The notes under the pieces: model-generated
What the model saw: the letters and a program-made list of their open reading frames with translations, nothing else
Told to the model about the DNA's origin: nothing
Database searches by the model: none
Position numbers and translations under genes: made by a program
Source: Dongia_A sp044226685
GTDB taxonomy: Bacteria; Pseudomonadota; Alphaproteobacteria; Dongiales; Dongiaceae
Direction: 5' to 3'
DNA length: 14,839 bases
NCBI GenBank assembly: GCA_044226685.1
Contig: JBGAGP010000121.1
Span: 1 to 14,839 of the forward strand
Shown here: piece by piece, positions 5,947 through 13,400 of the stretch
How positions within the stretch are numbered: position 1 is the stretch's first letter
Layout: each line of letters starts with the position of its first letter

Positions 5947-6064
5947 CCTCCCTCCCGCAAGCTTGGGGGAGGGCTGGGGTGGGGGTTGGCCGCGGACTCG
6001 GCGATGCGGCTTTCGGCACCGAGCCGCGCCCCCTCCCTGACCCTCCCCCGTCTCGGGGGAGGGG
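5947..6064. repeat. large intergenic palindromic repeat, second family (CCCTCCCC type)
   Basis: The left part (CCTCCCTCCCGCAAGCTTGG then GGGAGGGCTGGGGTGGGGG) is mirrored by the right part (GCGCCCCCTCCCTGACCCTC then CCCCGTCTCGGGGGAGGGG). Each side also contains its own short hairpin (CTCCC/GGGGAG around AAGCTT and CTCCCCC/GGGGGAG around GTCTC). Such CCCTCCCC-hairpin-GGGTGGGG pairs are widespread between genes in alphaproteobacteria. It begins 21 bases upstream of the exporter start and would lie in its leader. Confidence 0.75.
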
Positions 6065-6124
6065 ATTTGTGACGGTGAGAATCCGCGACAAAGGCTGGTG
6101 CGGACAGGGACAGATGCACTACAA

Positions 6125-6151
6125 TTATCGCAAGTGTACTGGTACGGATAA
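6125..6151. promoter_or_regulatory. candidate MocR operator and divergent promoter
   Basis: TTATC (6125-6129) and GATAA (6147-6151) form a perfect inverted repeat around TGTACTGGTAC (6135-6145), which itself has two GTAC units two bases apart. The site ends one base before the regulator start. Read on the minus strand, TTATCC and GATAAT spaced by 16 bases could be the exporter's -35 and -10, so a bound regulator would cover that promoter. No experiment supports this; it is inferred from position and symmetry. Confidence 0.45.
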
Positions 6152-6152
6152 C

Positions 6153-7550
6153 ATGACAGTTTCTTCCGCCCCTGCCCCGACCCTCACCGCGCGCATCGGC
6201 GCCGCGATCCTGGCGCGCATCGCGGACCGTTCGCTGGCGCCCGGCGCCAGGCTGCCCTCGATCCGCGCCGCGGCGGCGGAATTCGCGGTCAGCAAGTCGA
6301 CGGTGGTGGAGGCCTATGACCGGCTGGTCGCGGCGGGGCGGATCGAGGCCCGGCGCGGCTCCGGCTTCACCGTGGCGGCGCGGCGGGCGCCGCTCTCCTT
6401 GCAGGAACTGGCGCCGAAGCTCGACCGCGCCATCGACCCGGTCTGGGTCGCGCGGCAATCGCTCGAGGCCGCGGACCGCGTGCTGAAACCGGGCTGCGGC
6501 TGGCTGCCGGAAAGCTGGCTGCCCGAAGACGCCCTGCGCCGCGCCTTGCGCGCGGTGGCCCAGGCGCCACAGGCGAAGCTGCTGGAATACGGCCATCCGC
6601 TCGGCTACCTGCCGCTACGCCAGGCGCTGCAGGGGCTGCTCGCCGAGCTGGAGATCGAGGCACCCCCCAGCCGCATCCTGCTGACCGATGGCGGCACCCA
6701 GGCGATCGACCTGGTGAACCGGCATCTGCTGCAGCCCGGCGACGCGGTCCTGGTCGACGATCCCGGCTATTTCAACTTCCACGCCAATCTGCGGGCGCAT
6801 CGCGCGGTGGCGCTGCCGGTGCCGCGCCTGGCCGACGGGCCGGATCTCGACGTCCTGGCGGCGCTGGCCCGCGCGCACAAGCCGAAGCTCTACCTGATGA
6901 ACGCGGCGCCGCAGAACCCGACCGGCGGCGGCCTGTCGCCGGCGAAGGCGCATCGCCTGCTGCAGCTGGCCGAGGCGGCCGATTTCCGCATCGTCGAGGA
7001 TGACATCTTCGCCGCCTTCCGCCGCCAGCCGACGCCGATCCTGGCGGCGCTGGACGGGCTGAAGCGGGTGATCCACCTGGGCAGCTTCTCCAAGGTGCTG
7101 TCGGCGGGGCTGCGCTGCGGCTTCGTCGCCGCCGACGCGACCACCATCGATGCGCTGCTCGACCTCAAGATCGCCACCTGCTTCGGCATGGACCAGGCGG
7201 CGGCGCAGATGGTCCACCGGCTGCTTGCCGACGGCACCCATCGCAAGCACGCCGAGCAGATGCGCCGCCGCGTCGCCGCGGCGACCGGCACCGTGGGCGG
7301 CAAGCTGAAGGCGCTGGGCCTGACACCGTGGCAGGAGCCGCGCGAGGGCCTGTTCCTGTGGATGCGCCTGCCGGGTGGCGTCGATGCCGCGAAGCTCGCC
7401 CAGCGCGCGCTGCGCCAGGGCATCGTGCTGGCGCCCGGCAACGTGTTCAGCCCATCGCAGTCCTGGCCCGACTACCTGCGCTTCAACGCGCCGCAGAGCC
7501 AGCAGGCGCGGCTGTTCGAGGTGCTGAAGGCGGAGTTGAAGCGCGGCTAG
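6153..7550 (+). CDS. MocR-family regulator (GntR winged-helix fused to class I aminotransferase domain)
   Basis: The 465-residue product is the usual length for MocR/PdxR/GabR-type regulators, which bind DNA with an N-terminal GntR wHTH and sense PLP or amino-acid-derived ligands with a catalytically repurposed aminotransferase domain. The wHTH spans about residues 10-78, with LPSIRAAAAEFAVSKSTVVE as helix-turn-helix and GRIEARRGSGFTV as the wing. The aminotransferase domain has GGTQAIDLV, VDDPGYFNF, PQNPTG (253-258) and the PLP lysine Lys314 in HLGSFSKVLSAGLRCGFVA. I start at ATG 6153: translation further upstream runs through the palindromic repeat, and MTVSSAPAPTLTARIGAAIL looks native. 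The ribosome-binding site is poor, and the operator-like repeat abuts the start, which suggests autoregulation. It is divergent from the EamA exporter. Confidence 0.9.
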   Translation: MTVSSAPAPTLTARIGAAILARIADRSLAPGARLPSIRAAAAEFAVSKSTVVEAYDRLVAAGRIEARRGSGFTVAARRAPLSLQELAPKLDRAIDPVWVARQSLEAADRVLKPGCGWLPESWLPEDALRRALRAVAQAPQAKLLEYGHPLGYLPLRQALQGLLAELEIEAPPSRILLTDGGTQAIDLVNRHLLQPGDAVLVDDPGYFNFHANLRAHRAVALPVPRLADGPDLDVLAALARAHKPKLYLMNAAPQNPTGGGLSPAKAHRLLQLAEAADFRIVEDDIFAAFRRQPTPILAALDGLKRVIHLGSFSKVLSAGLRCGFVAADATTIDALLDLKIATCFGMDQAAAQMVHRLLADGTHRKHAEQMRRRVAAATGTVGGKLKALGLTPWQEPREGLFLWMRLPGGVDAAKLAQRALRQGIVLAPGNVFSPSQSWPDYLRFNAPQSQQARLFEVLKAELKRG

Positions 7551-7572
7551 ACTCGCCGGCCGGGTATCGCGC

Positions 7573-8184
7573 TCAGAACTCCAGGCCGAGCGCGCGCAGC
7601 GCCGCCGCAGTTTCGGCGCCGTTCTTGTGGTGGATCGCCTGCAGGCCGCAGGCGCGGGCACCCTCGACGTTGTGCGCCACGTCGTCGATGAAGACGACGG
7701 CTGCGGGCTCCTCCCCCACATGCTCCAGCAGATGCGCGTAGATGCGCGGCTCGGGCTTCAGCATCTTGACCCGGCCGGAGACGACGATGTGGCGGAAGCG
7801 CTTCAGGAAGTCGTAGCGGTGCTCGACATGGGGAAAGGTCTCCGCCGACCAGTTGGTGAGGCCGTAGAGCGGAACCTCGGCGGCATGCAGCTGTTCCACC
7901 AGATCGACGCCGTCCTGCAGCACGCCGCGCAGGGTTTTCGGCCACTGGCCGTAGAAGGCCCGGATGAGGTCCGCGTGATCCGGATGGCGGGCGATGAGCT
8001 CGGCCTCCGCCTCGGCGATCGGGCGGCCGCCATCCTGCTTCAGGTTCCAGGCGGGGGAACAGACATGGGTCAGAAACCAGCGGCGCTCCTCCGCATCCGG
8101 GATGAGCTCGCGATAGAGGTACTCCGCATTCCAGTCAAAGACGACGCCGCCGAAATCGAACGCCACCGCACGAATATCGGCCAT
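7573..8184 (-). CDS. HAD-superfamily (subfamily IA) hydrolase, YihX-like
   Basis: The 203-residue product carries all four HAD motifs: nucleophile Asp10 in VAFDFGGVVFDWN, motif II Thr110-Asn111 in YGLTNWSAETFP, motif III Lys143 in KMLKPEPRIY, and acidic pair Asp167-Asp168 in VFIDDVAHNVEGA. The residue two after the nucleophile is Gly instead of Asp, as in the YihX (glucose-1-phosphatase) branch and related 'DFGGV' proteins, so it is most likely a small-molecule phosphatase, or less likely a dehalogenase. ATG 8184-8182 is used because GGAG lies 7 bases upstream; a GTG at 8190 is less well placed. The protein is cytoplasmic, with no signal peptide. It converges with the MocR gene, with 22 bases between stop codons, and is probably unrelated to it. 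The substrate is unknown. Confidence 0.88.
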   Translation of the reverse strand: MADIRAVAFDFGGVVFDWNAEYLYRELIPDAEERRWFLTHVCSPAWNLKQDGGRPIAEAEAELIARHPDHADLIRAFYGQWPKTLRGVLQDGVDLVEQLHAAEVPLYGLTNWSAETFPHVEHRYDFLKRFRHIVVSGRVKMLKPEPRIYAHLLEHVGEEPAAVVFIDDVAHNVEGARACGLQAIHHKNGAETAAALRALGLEF

Positions 8185-8396
8185 CAACACGCTCCAGCTT
8201 CGTCCCAGGAAAATTCCGCGGCGATGCTAGTCGGTCGCGCCGCGTCACACAATTGCGATGTCATTTCAGTGAGAAAGCGCGCGCGCCACAGTTTCGCCGC
8301 AATCGATCATGAAATCGCCCCGGCGCCGCAAGAGAACGGTCAGGTTGACGGAGTAGATATCGTATCCAGCCCAATCGCAGGAAGGGGAGGCCGATC

Positions 8397-8591
8397 ATGA
8401 CGACGACACAGACGCCCATCCGCATCGATCGCCGCAAGACTGAGAACCGCGTCGCCAAGTGGGTCGGGCTGCTGGCGCTGGCCGGCCTGCTGGCCATCGC
8501 CACCCTGCCCTCGCACACTGGCCGGCACAGCCATGCCGACGAGTTCGGCACGGCGCAGATCGAGGCCGGAGGGCTGCCATGGCACGGATGA
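8397..8591 (+). CDS. small single-TM protein, unknown function
   Basis: The 64-residue product starts at ATG 8397 with AGGGGAGG about 7 bases upstream, a strong ribosome-binding site. The first 20 residues are polar and basic (IRIDRRKTENRVAKW), followed by one hydrophobic helix, about residues 21-38 (WVGLLALAGLLAIATL), then a His-containing polar tail (HTGRHSHADEFG). A type-II membrane anchor is likely, with the basic N terminus in the cytoplasm and the His-rich tail outside. No family is recognised. The next small gene overlaps its end by 13 bases, so the two are probably translated as a pair. Confidence 0.6.
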   Translation: MTTTQTPIRIDRRKTENRVAKWVGLLALAGLLAIATLPSHTGRHSHADEFGTAQIEAGGLPWHG

Positions 8592-8836
8592 CGCGCGAGA
8601 TGAGCGCCGCCTGGGTCAAGGAGGCGGTGCTGGTGCTCGATGGCGCGGCGCCCTCGCGGCATTTCTGGTCGCGCTGGATGGACCGGGCCCTGGCGCCGCA
8701 TTCCACCCAGATGACCCAGCGCCCGGCCCCTGTCCCGGCCAATGACGTGGCGGCCGACGCGGCCGATGACGAAGACGAGGCGCCACCCCATATAAGCAAT
8801 GCCGAGGCGGGGCCGCAGGTGCTGCGCTTCGACTGA
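8579..8836 (+). CDS. small protein with acidic C-terminal tail, unknown function
   Basis: I start this gene at ATG 8579, which has GGAGGG five bases upstream; the alternative ATG at 8588 overlaps the previous stop as ATGA, a classic coupling arrangement. Either gives a protein of 82-85 residues. The N-terminal half (MTREMSAAWVKEAVLVLDGA and on through FWSRWMDRALAP) is amphipathic with several Trp. The second half is Pro/Ala-rich with an acidic run (AADAADDEDEAPP), probably disordered. There is no membrane segment. No family is recognised. A strong terminator follows 24 bases after the stop, closing the two-gene unit before uvrB. Confidence 0.55.
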   Translation: MARMTREMSAAWVKEAVLVLDGAAPSRHFWSRWMDRALAPHSTQMTQRPAPVPANDVAADAADDEDEAPPHISNAEAGPQVLRFD

Positions 8837-8860
8837 TTTCAGATCCCCTAAGCCCCTCAA

Positions 8861-8895
8861 AACGCCGGCATTTCTATGCTGGCGTTTCTCTTTTG
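8861..8895 (+). terminator. rho-independent terminator upstream of uvrB
   Basis: AACGCCGGCA (8861-8870) pairs with TGCTGGCGTT (8877-8886), with one G-T wobble, around TTTCTA. The stem is followed by a T-rich tail (TCTCTTTTGTT). It ends the small-gene pair and insulates uvrB, whose promoter must lie in the short stretch after it. Confidence 0.88.
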
Positions 8896-8932
8896 TTCAC
8901 ACTAGAGTCACCCTGATTTCAGGGAAAGAGGC

Positions 8933-11149
8933 ATGTCCAGCAAGCCATTGATGTCCGACCCGGTGGTGCAGGAGCGCGCGGTTGCCGCGGCCACACCCCT
9001 GCCCGGCAAGCCGTTCCATCTGGTCTCCGATTTCCGCCCGGCGGGCGACCAGCCGACGGCGATCCGCGAGTTGACCGAGGGCCTGCTGCGCCGCGACCGC
9101 GACCAGGTGCTGTTGGGCGTCACCGGCTCGGGCAAGACCTTCTCCATCGCCCACATGATCCAGAACGTGCAGCGCCCGGCGCTGATCCTGGCGCCGAACA
9201 AGACGCTGGCGGCGCAGCTTTATGGCGAGATGAAGAGCTTCTTTCCCGACAACGCGGTGGAGTATTTCGTCTCCTACTACGACTACTACCAGCCGGAAGC
9301 CTATGTCCCGCGTACCGACACCTATATCGAGAAGGAATCCTCGCTGAACGAGCAGATCGACCGCATGCGCCACTCGGCGACGCGGGCGCTGTTCGAGCGG
9401 CGCGACGTGGTCATCGTCGCCTCGGTCTCCTGCATCTACGGCATCGGCTCGCCGGAGACCTATTCGACCATGACCATCACGCTGAAGAAGGGCGACCGGC
9501 TCGACCTCAACGCGCTGCTGCGCCGGCTGGTCGAGCTGCAGTACAAGCGCAACGACACCAATTTCTATCGCGGCATGTTCCGCGTGCGCGGCGATTCCTT
9601 CGAGCTGTTCCCGGCCCACTTGGAGGACCGCGCCTGGCGCTTCTCGCTGTTCGGCGACGAGATCGAGGCGATCCACGAATTCGATCCCCTGACCGGCGAG
9701 AAGCAGGCCAGCCTCGACGAGGTGAAGATCTACGCCAACAGCCACTACGTGACGCCGAAGCCGACCCTGGCCCAGGCCGCGCTGCAGATCAAAGAGGATT
9801 TGAAGCTGCGGCTGAAGGAATTCGAGGCCAACGGCAAGCTGCTGGAGGCGCAGCGCCTGGAGCAGCGCACCAATTTCGACCTCGAGATGATCGCGGCGAC
9901 CGGCGCCTGCGCCGGCATCGAGAACTATTCGCGCTATCTGACCGGGCGCAAGCCGGGCGAGCCGCCGCCGACCCTGTTCGAATACCTGCCGGACGACGCG
10001 CTGCTGATCGTCGACGAGAGCCATGTGACCGTGCCGCAGATCGGCGGCATGTTCCGCGGCGACTGGCATCGCAAGTCGACCCTTGCGGAATACGGCTTCC
10101 GCCTGCCGTCCTGCACCGACAACCGACCGCTGAAGTTCGAGGAGTGGGACCACATGCGGCCGCAGACCGTCTATGTCTCGGCCACGCCCGGCCCGTGGGA
10201 GCTGGAGCGCACCGGCGGCGTCTTCGTCGAGCAGGTGATCCGCCCGACCGGCCTGATCGACCCGGTCACCATCATCCGCCCGACCGAGAGCCAGGTCGAC
10301 GACGTGATCGCCGAATGCAAGGACGCGGCCGCCAAGGCGCAGCGCGTGCTGATCACCACCTTGACCAAGCGCATGGCGGAGGATTTGACCGAATACCTGC
10401 ACGAGGCCGGCATCCGCGTGCGCTACATCCACTCCGACGTCGAGACCCTGGAGCGCATCGAGATCATCCGCGATCTGCGCCTCGGCGCCTTCGACGTCCT
10501 GGTCGGCATCAACCTGCTGCGCGAGGGCCTGGACATTCCCGAATGCGCGCTGGTCTGCATCCTGGACGCGGACAAGGAGGGCTTCCTGCGCTCCAAGACC
10601 TCGCTGGTGCAGACCATCGGGCGGGCCGCGCGCAACATCGACGGGCGCGTCATCCTCTATGCCGACAAGATGACGGACTCGCTGCAATACGCGCTGGATG
10701 AGACCGCGCGCCGGCGCGAGAAGCAGCAGGCCTACAACGTCGCCAACGGCATTACCCCGGAATCCGTGCGCACCGCGATCAGCGACATCCTGCATTCGGT
10801 CTACGAGCAGGACCACGTCACGGTCGATACCGGCGTCGCCGGCGAGGCGCATCTGCTCGGCCACAATCTGAAGGCCACCATCGCCGACCTCGAGAAGAAG
10901 ATGCGCGAGGCGGCAGCGAACCTGGAATTCGAAGACGCCGCCCGCATCCGCGACGAGATCCGGCGCCTCGAGGCGATGGATTTGGAAATCCCGGTCGGCG
11001 GCGGCGCCGCGATGACCGCGAAGGGCCTCGCCTCGCCGAAATTCGGCTCCTACAAGGCGGCCCCGCCGGGCGCCGCCGTGCGCGGCCGCTCCAAGGGCGG
11101 CAGGCCGGGCGAAGCGCCGAAGTTCAAGGGCAAAGGACGGCGGCGCTGA
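8933..11149 (+). CDS. uvrB: UvrABC excision repair subunit UvrB
   Basis: UvrB takes damaged DNA from UvrA, opens it with its helicase-like ATPase and recruits the nuclease UvrC. The product is 738 residues; typical UvrB is about 660-720, the excess being a basic C-terminal tail. Visible in order: Walker A GVTGSGKTF (62-70), the beta-hairpin that clamps DNA, VSYYDYYQPEAYVPRTDTYI (113-132), a GIENYSRYLTGR element (328-339), motif II DESH (361-364), motif VI region TIGRAARN, and the UVR domain that contacts UvrC, about residues 650-680 (LEKKMREAAANLEFEDAARI). The last 55 residues are Gly/Lys/Arg-rich and probably disordered. ATG 8933 has a GGGAAAGAGG site just upstream. It stands alone, with no uvrA or uvrC beside it. 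Confidence 0.97.
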   Translation: MSSKPLMSDPVVQERAVAAATPLPGKPFHLVSDFRPAGDQPTAIRELTEGLLRRDRDQVLLGVTGSGKTFSIAHMIQNVQRPALILAPNKTLAAQLYGEMKSFFPDNAVEYFVSYYDYYQPEAYVPRTDTYIEKESSLNEQIDRMRHSATRALFERRDVVIVASVSCIYGIGSPETYSTMTITLKKGDRLDLNALLRRLVELQYKRNDTNFYRGMFRVRGDSFELFPAHLEDRAWRFSLFGDEIEAIHEFDPLTGEKQASLDEVKIYANSHYVTPKPTLAQAALQIKEDLKLRLKEFEANGKLLEAQRLEQRTNFDLEMIAATGACAGIENYSRYLTGRKPGEPPPTLFEYLPDDALLIVDESHVTVPQIGGMFRGDWHRKSTLAEYGFRLPSCTDNRPLKFEEWDHMRPQTVYVSATPGPWELERTGGVFVEQVIRPTGLIDPVTIIRPTESQVDDVIAECKDAAAKAQRVLITTLTKRMAEDLTEYLHEAGIRVRYIHSDVETLERIEIIRDLRLGAFDVLVGINLLREGLDIPECALVCILDADKEGFLRSKTSLVQTIGRAARNIDGRVILYADKMTDSLQYALDETARRREKQQAYNVANGITPESVRTAISDILHSVYEQDHVTVDTGVAGEAHLLGHNLKATIADLEKKMREAAANLEFEDAARIRDEIRRLEAMDLEIPVGGGAAMTAKGLASPKFGSYKAAPPGAAVRGRSKGGRPGEAPKFKGKGRRR

Positions 11150-11410
11150 ACGGCGCAAACAAAACCGGCGCCGCGGGGGAGAGTGCGACGCCGGCAGTTC
11201 ACCGCACCGCGCCGCATCGGAGGGGGCCGAAAGCGGAAGCGGTCCGGATGAGGATTGATCTGGGTTTGATCCAGGCCCCGGCCCGCCCGCCGACCTCCCC
11301 GCAGAGGCGGCCCGCGCACGGAACGATTCCCGGCCGACCAACTCAGCCGACCCAAATCCCTTAGACCCGGGGGCCGCGGAGCGCGCCCTAGACTTTGGTC
11401 GGAGAAACTG

Positions 11411-12385
11411 GTGGAAAGGGGCCGCGCGGGCGCCCCGCGCCCCATGCGAGCCTGTGAGAGCTGCTTCCGCTTGTCCACCGATCCCGCGACTCCACAATTG
11501 ACCGGCTACCTGGCGCCGGAAGGCTTCTCTCCCGAACTGGAGGAGGAGCTGGGCGATGCCGTGCGCACGGTGCATGAGCGGCTGGTGCTGGCCGAAGGCC
11601 CGGCGCGTCCGGTGGCCTGGGTGGCAAATGTCTGGCACGACCCGCGAACCCTCAAGATCGCCTCGATCGGCGACGCGGCCAACCAGCTGCGCGCGATCCA
11701 GCGCAACTGGGCGCTCTATTCGCAGGCTCACCATCGCCGCGCGGCGCTGATCGCCGAGCGACTGCCCAAGGTCTCCGCCAAGCCGCTGGAATTCGGCTCA
11801 GCCGCGCCGACCGCGCCGCTCGGCTCCTGGACGCTGGTCGAGCCTGACACCATCATCGCGGCTTCGCGCTGCAGCAGCCCGTTCCCCAACGGCGAGGCGG
11901 TCTTCGTCGAGGACAAGACGGCGCCGAGCCGTGCCTATCTCAAGCTGTGGGAGACCTTCACCCTGCTCGGCCAGCGCCCGGCGCCGGGCGAATTCTGCCT
12001 CGACCTCGGCGCCAGCCCCGGCGGCTGGACCTGGGTGCTGCAGCGCCTGGGCGCGCGCGTGCTCGCGGTCGACAAGGCGCCGCTCGATCCCGCGGTCGGC
12101 CGCCTGCCCAATGTCGAGGAGCGGCATGAGAGCGCCTTCGGCCTCGACCCGCGCGCGATCGGGCCGGTCGACTGGCTGTTCTCCGACGTGATCTGCTATC
12201 CGGAGCGCCTGCTGAACCTGGTCAGGACCTGGATCGCCAAGGGCGAGGTGCGCCGCTTCGTCTGCACCATCAAGTTCCAGGGCGCCACGGATTTCGCCAC
12301 GATGCGGGCCTTCGCCGAGATTCCCGGCTCGCGCCTGCTGCACCTGCATCACAACAAGCACGAGCTGACCTGGGTCAGGCTGTGA
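11411..12385 (+). CDS. FtsJ/RlmM-like RNA 2'-O-ribose methyltransferase
   Basis: This SAM-dependent enzyme has the RrmJ/FtsJ fold. Residues (counted from GTG 11411) include the SAM loop CLDLGASPGGWTWVLQRLG (196-214) with acidic Asp221, and the catalytic tetrad Lys178 (AYLKLW), Asp259 (LFSDVICYP), Lys288 (TIKFQG) and Glu318 (KHELTW). The ending HNKHELTWVRL and overall plan resemble RlmM, which methylates 23S rRNA C2498 in E. coli, but the N-terminal part is shorter than the E. coli THUMP-bearing region. The start is uncertain: GTG 11411 has GGAG six bases upstream; ATG 11444 has no ribosome-binding site; TTG 11498 would begin LTGYLAPEGF, where homologues often start. The SpoU-type methyltransferase gene follows after 22 bases, so the two probably form one operon. 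Confidence 0.85.
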   Translation: MERGRAGAPRPMRACESCFRLSTDPATPQLTGYLAPEGFSPELEEELGDAVRTVHERLVLAEGPARPVAWVANVWHDPRTLKIASIGDAANQLRAIQRNWALYSQAHHRRAALIAERLPKVSAKPLEFGSAAPTAPLGSWTLVEPDTIIAASRCSSPFPNGEAVFVEDKTAPSRAYLKLWETFTLLGQRPAPGEFCLDLGASPGGWTWVLQRLGARVLAVDKAPLDPAVGRLPNVEERHESAFGLDPRAIGPVDWLFSDVICYPERLLNLVRTWIAKGEVRRFVCTIKFQGATDFATMRAFAEIPGSRLLHLHHNKHELTWVRL

Positions 12386-12407
12386 GCCACGCCATGAGGG
12401 GCATGCG

Positions 12408-13385
12408 ATGAAAGACACCCGCACCAGGCGGCCGCCCGGAAAGCGAGATGCCGCCAAGCGCGATTCCGGCAGACCAGATCCCGAAAGGCGAGATCCCGCC
12501 AAGCGAACTCCCGATCGGCGCGCCGGCAGCGGCGCCCGGGCGGAAGCCGGCCGCACGGATGGCGGACGGGCGGACGTCGGGCGGGCGGAAGGCGGCCGCG
12601 CGGAAGGCGGGCGGGTGGAAGGCAACAGGCCCGGCGGCAAGCCTCATGCGAAGAACTTCGTCCGGGTCGCCGGCTTCGCCGCCGTCGCCGCCCTGTTCGC
12701 CGCGGCACCGGGGCGCGTCGAGCGGCTGTTCTTCGACGAACGGTCAAGAGCGCGGGCGAAGGATTTCTGCGCGGTCCTGTCGAAGGCGCGCAAACCCTAT
12801 CGCGAGGTGCCGAAGGAGGAGCTGGACAAGGTCGCCGGCACGCCGATGCATGGCGGCATCGTCGCGGTGGCGCAGCCGCGCCCCATCCTGGCCTTCGATC
12901 CGCAGGCGGCGCGAGGCTGGGCGCGCGACGGCAAGCTGCTGCTGGTCCTGGACGGCATCGGCAACCCGCACAATCTCGGCGCCATCGTGCGCAGCGCGGC
13001 GTTCTTCGGCGTCCCGCGCATCCTGCTGTCCGACCACGCGCTGCAGGCGCTGCCCTCCGACGCCAGCTACCGGGTGGCCGAAGGCGGCTTCGAGCATGTC
13101 GAGCTCTACCGCACCGGGGCGATTTCCGCCCAGCTCGGCAAGCTGCGCGGCGCCTACCGCATCCTCGGCGCGGCGCCCACAGGACGCGCCGGCGTGCCGG
13201 CGCCGCAACCGGACGGCCCGCCCTTTGCCCTCGTCCTCGGCAATGAGGAGGCGGGCGTGCCGCAGGCGACCCTCTCCGCCTGCGACGAGGTGGTCGCCAT
13301 CCCCGGCTCCGGCCGGATCGAATCCCTCAACGTCTCCGCCGCGGCGGCGGTGCTGATCTATGCCCTCTGTGGCAAAGGTGCCTAG
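12408..13385 (+). CDS. TrmH/SpoU-family RNA 2'-O-methyltransferase with Arg-rich N-terminal extension
   Basis: The 325-residue product has a SPOUT (trefoil-knot) methyltransferase domain at its C terminus: motif 1 NPHNLGAIVRSAAFFG (186-201) with the conserved Asn186 and Arg195, motif 2 LVLGNEEAGV (275-284), and motif 3 IPGSGRIESLNVSAAAAVLI (298-317). Before it, residues about 80-160 form the small substrate-binding domain. The first 78 residues are a low-complexity Arg/Gly/Glu tail, probably disordered and RNA-binding. ATG 12408 is preceded by GAGGGG at 6 bases. Targets in the family are rRNA (as for RlmB) or tRNA guanosines, and the exact site cannot be read off. The usual GNEGxGL of motif 2 is GNEEAGV here. 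It follows the FtsJ-like gene closely and stops 15 bases before the convergent helicase gene. Confidence 0.9.
   Translation: MKDTRTRRPPGKRDAAKRDSGRPDPERRDPAKRTPDRRAGSGARAEAGRTDGGRADVGRAEGGRAEGGRVEGNRPGGKPHAKNFVRVAGFAAVAALFAAAPGRVERLFFDERSRARAKDFCAVLSKARKPYREVPKEELDKVAGTPMHGGIVAVAQPRPILAFDPQAARGWARDGKLLLVLDGIGNPHNLGAIVRSAAFFGVPRILLSDHALQALPSDASYRVAEGGFEHVELYRTGAISAQLGKLRGAYRILGAAPTGRAGVPAPQPDGPPFALVLGNEEAGVPQATLSACDEVVAIPGSGRIESLNVSAAAAVLIYALCGKGA
12558..12632 (+). repeat. 15-bp in-frame tandem repeats in the SpoU methyltransferase gene
   Basis: Five imperfect 15-base units encode DGGRA-DVGRA-EGGRA-EGGRV-EGNRP (residues 51-75). The unit is close to GAAGGCGGGCGGGCG. Such repeats can expand or contract without breaking the frame, so tail length may vary between strains. 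Confidence 0.7.
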
Positions 13386-13400
13386 CGGCCACTGCGGAGC

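Noticed and set aside
4642..6072. 476-codon plus-strand frame over aatA, the exporter and a repeat
   Set aside because: It crosses two real minus-strand genes and a palindromic repeat; Gln/Arg/Gly-rich shadow.
6615..7721. 368-codon minus-strand frame inside the MocR gene
   Set aside because: Shadow of the regulator; Gln/Arg/Leu-rich with no motifs.
8897..11734. 945-codon open frame antisense to uvrB
   Set aside because: It is a high-GC shadow: the opposite strand encodes a full, motif-complete UvrB. The antisense translation is Arg/Gly/Leu-rich with no recognisable domain and no ribosome-binding site.
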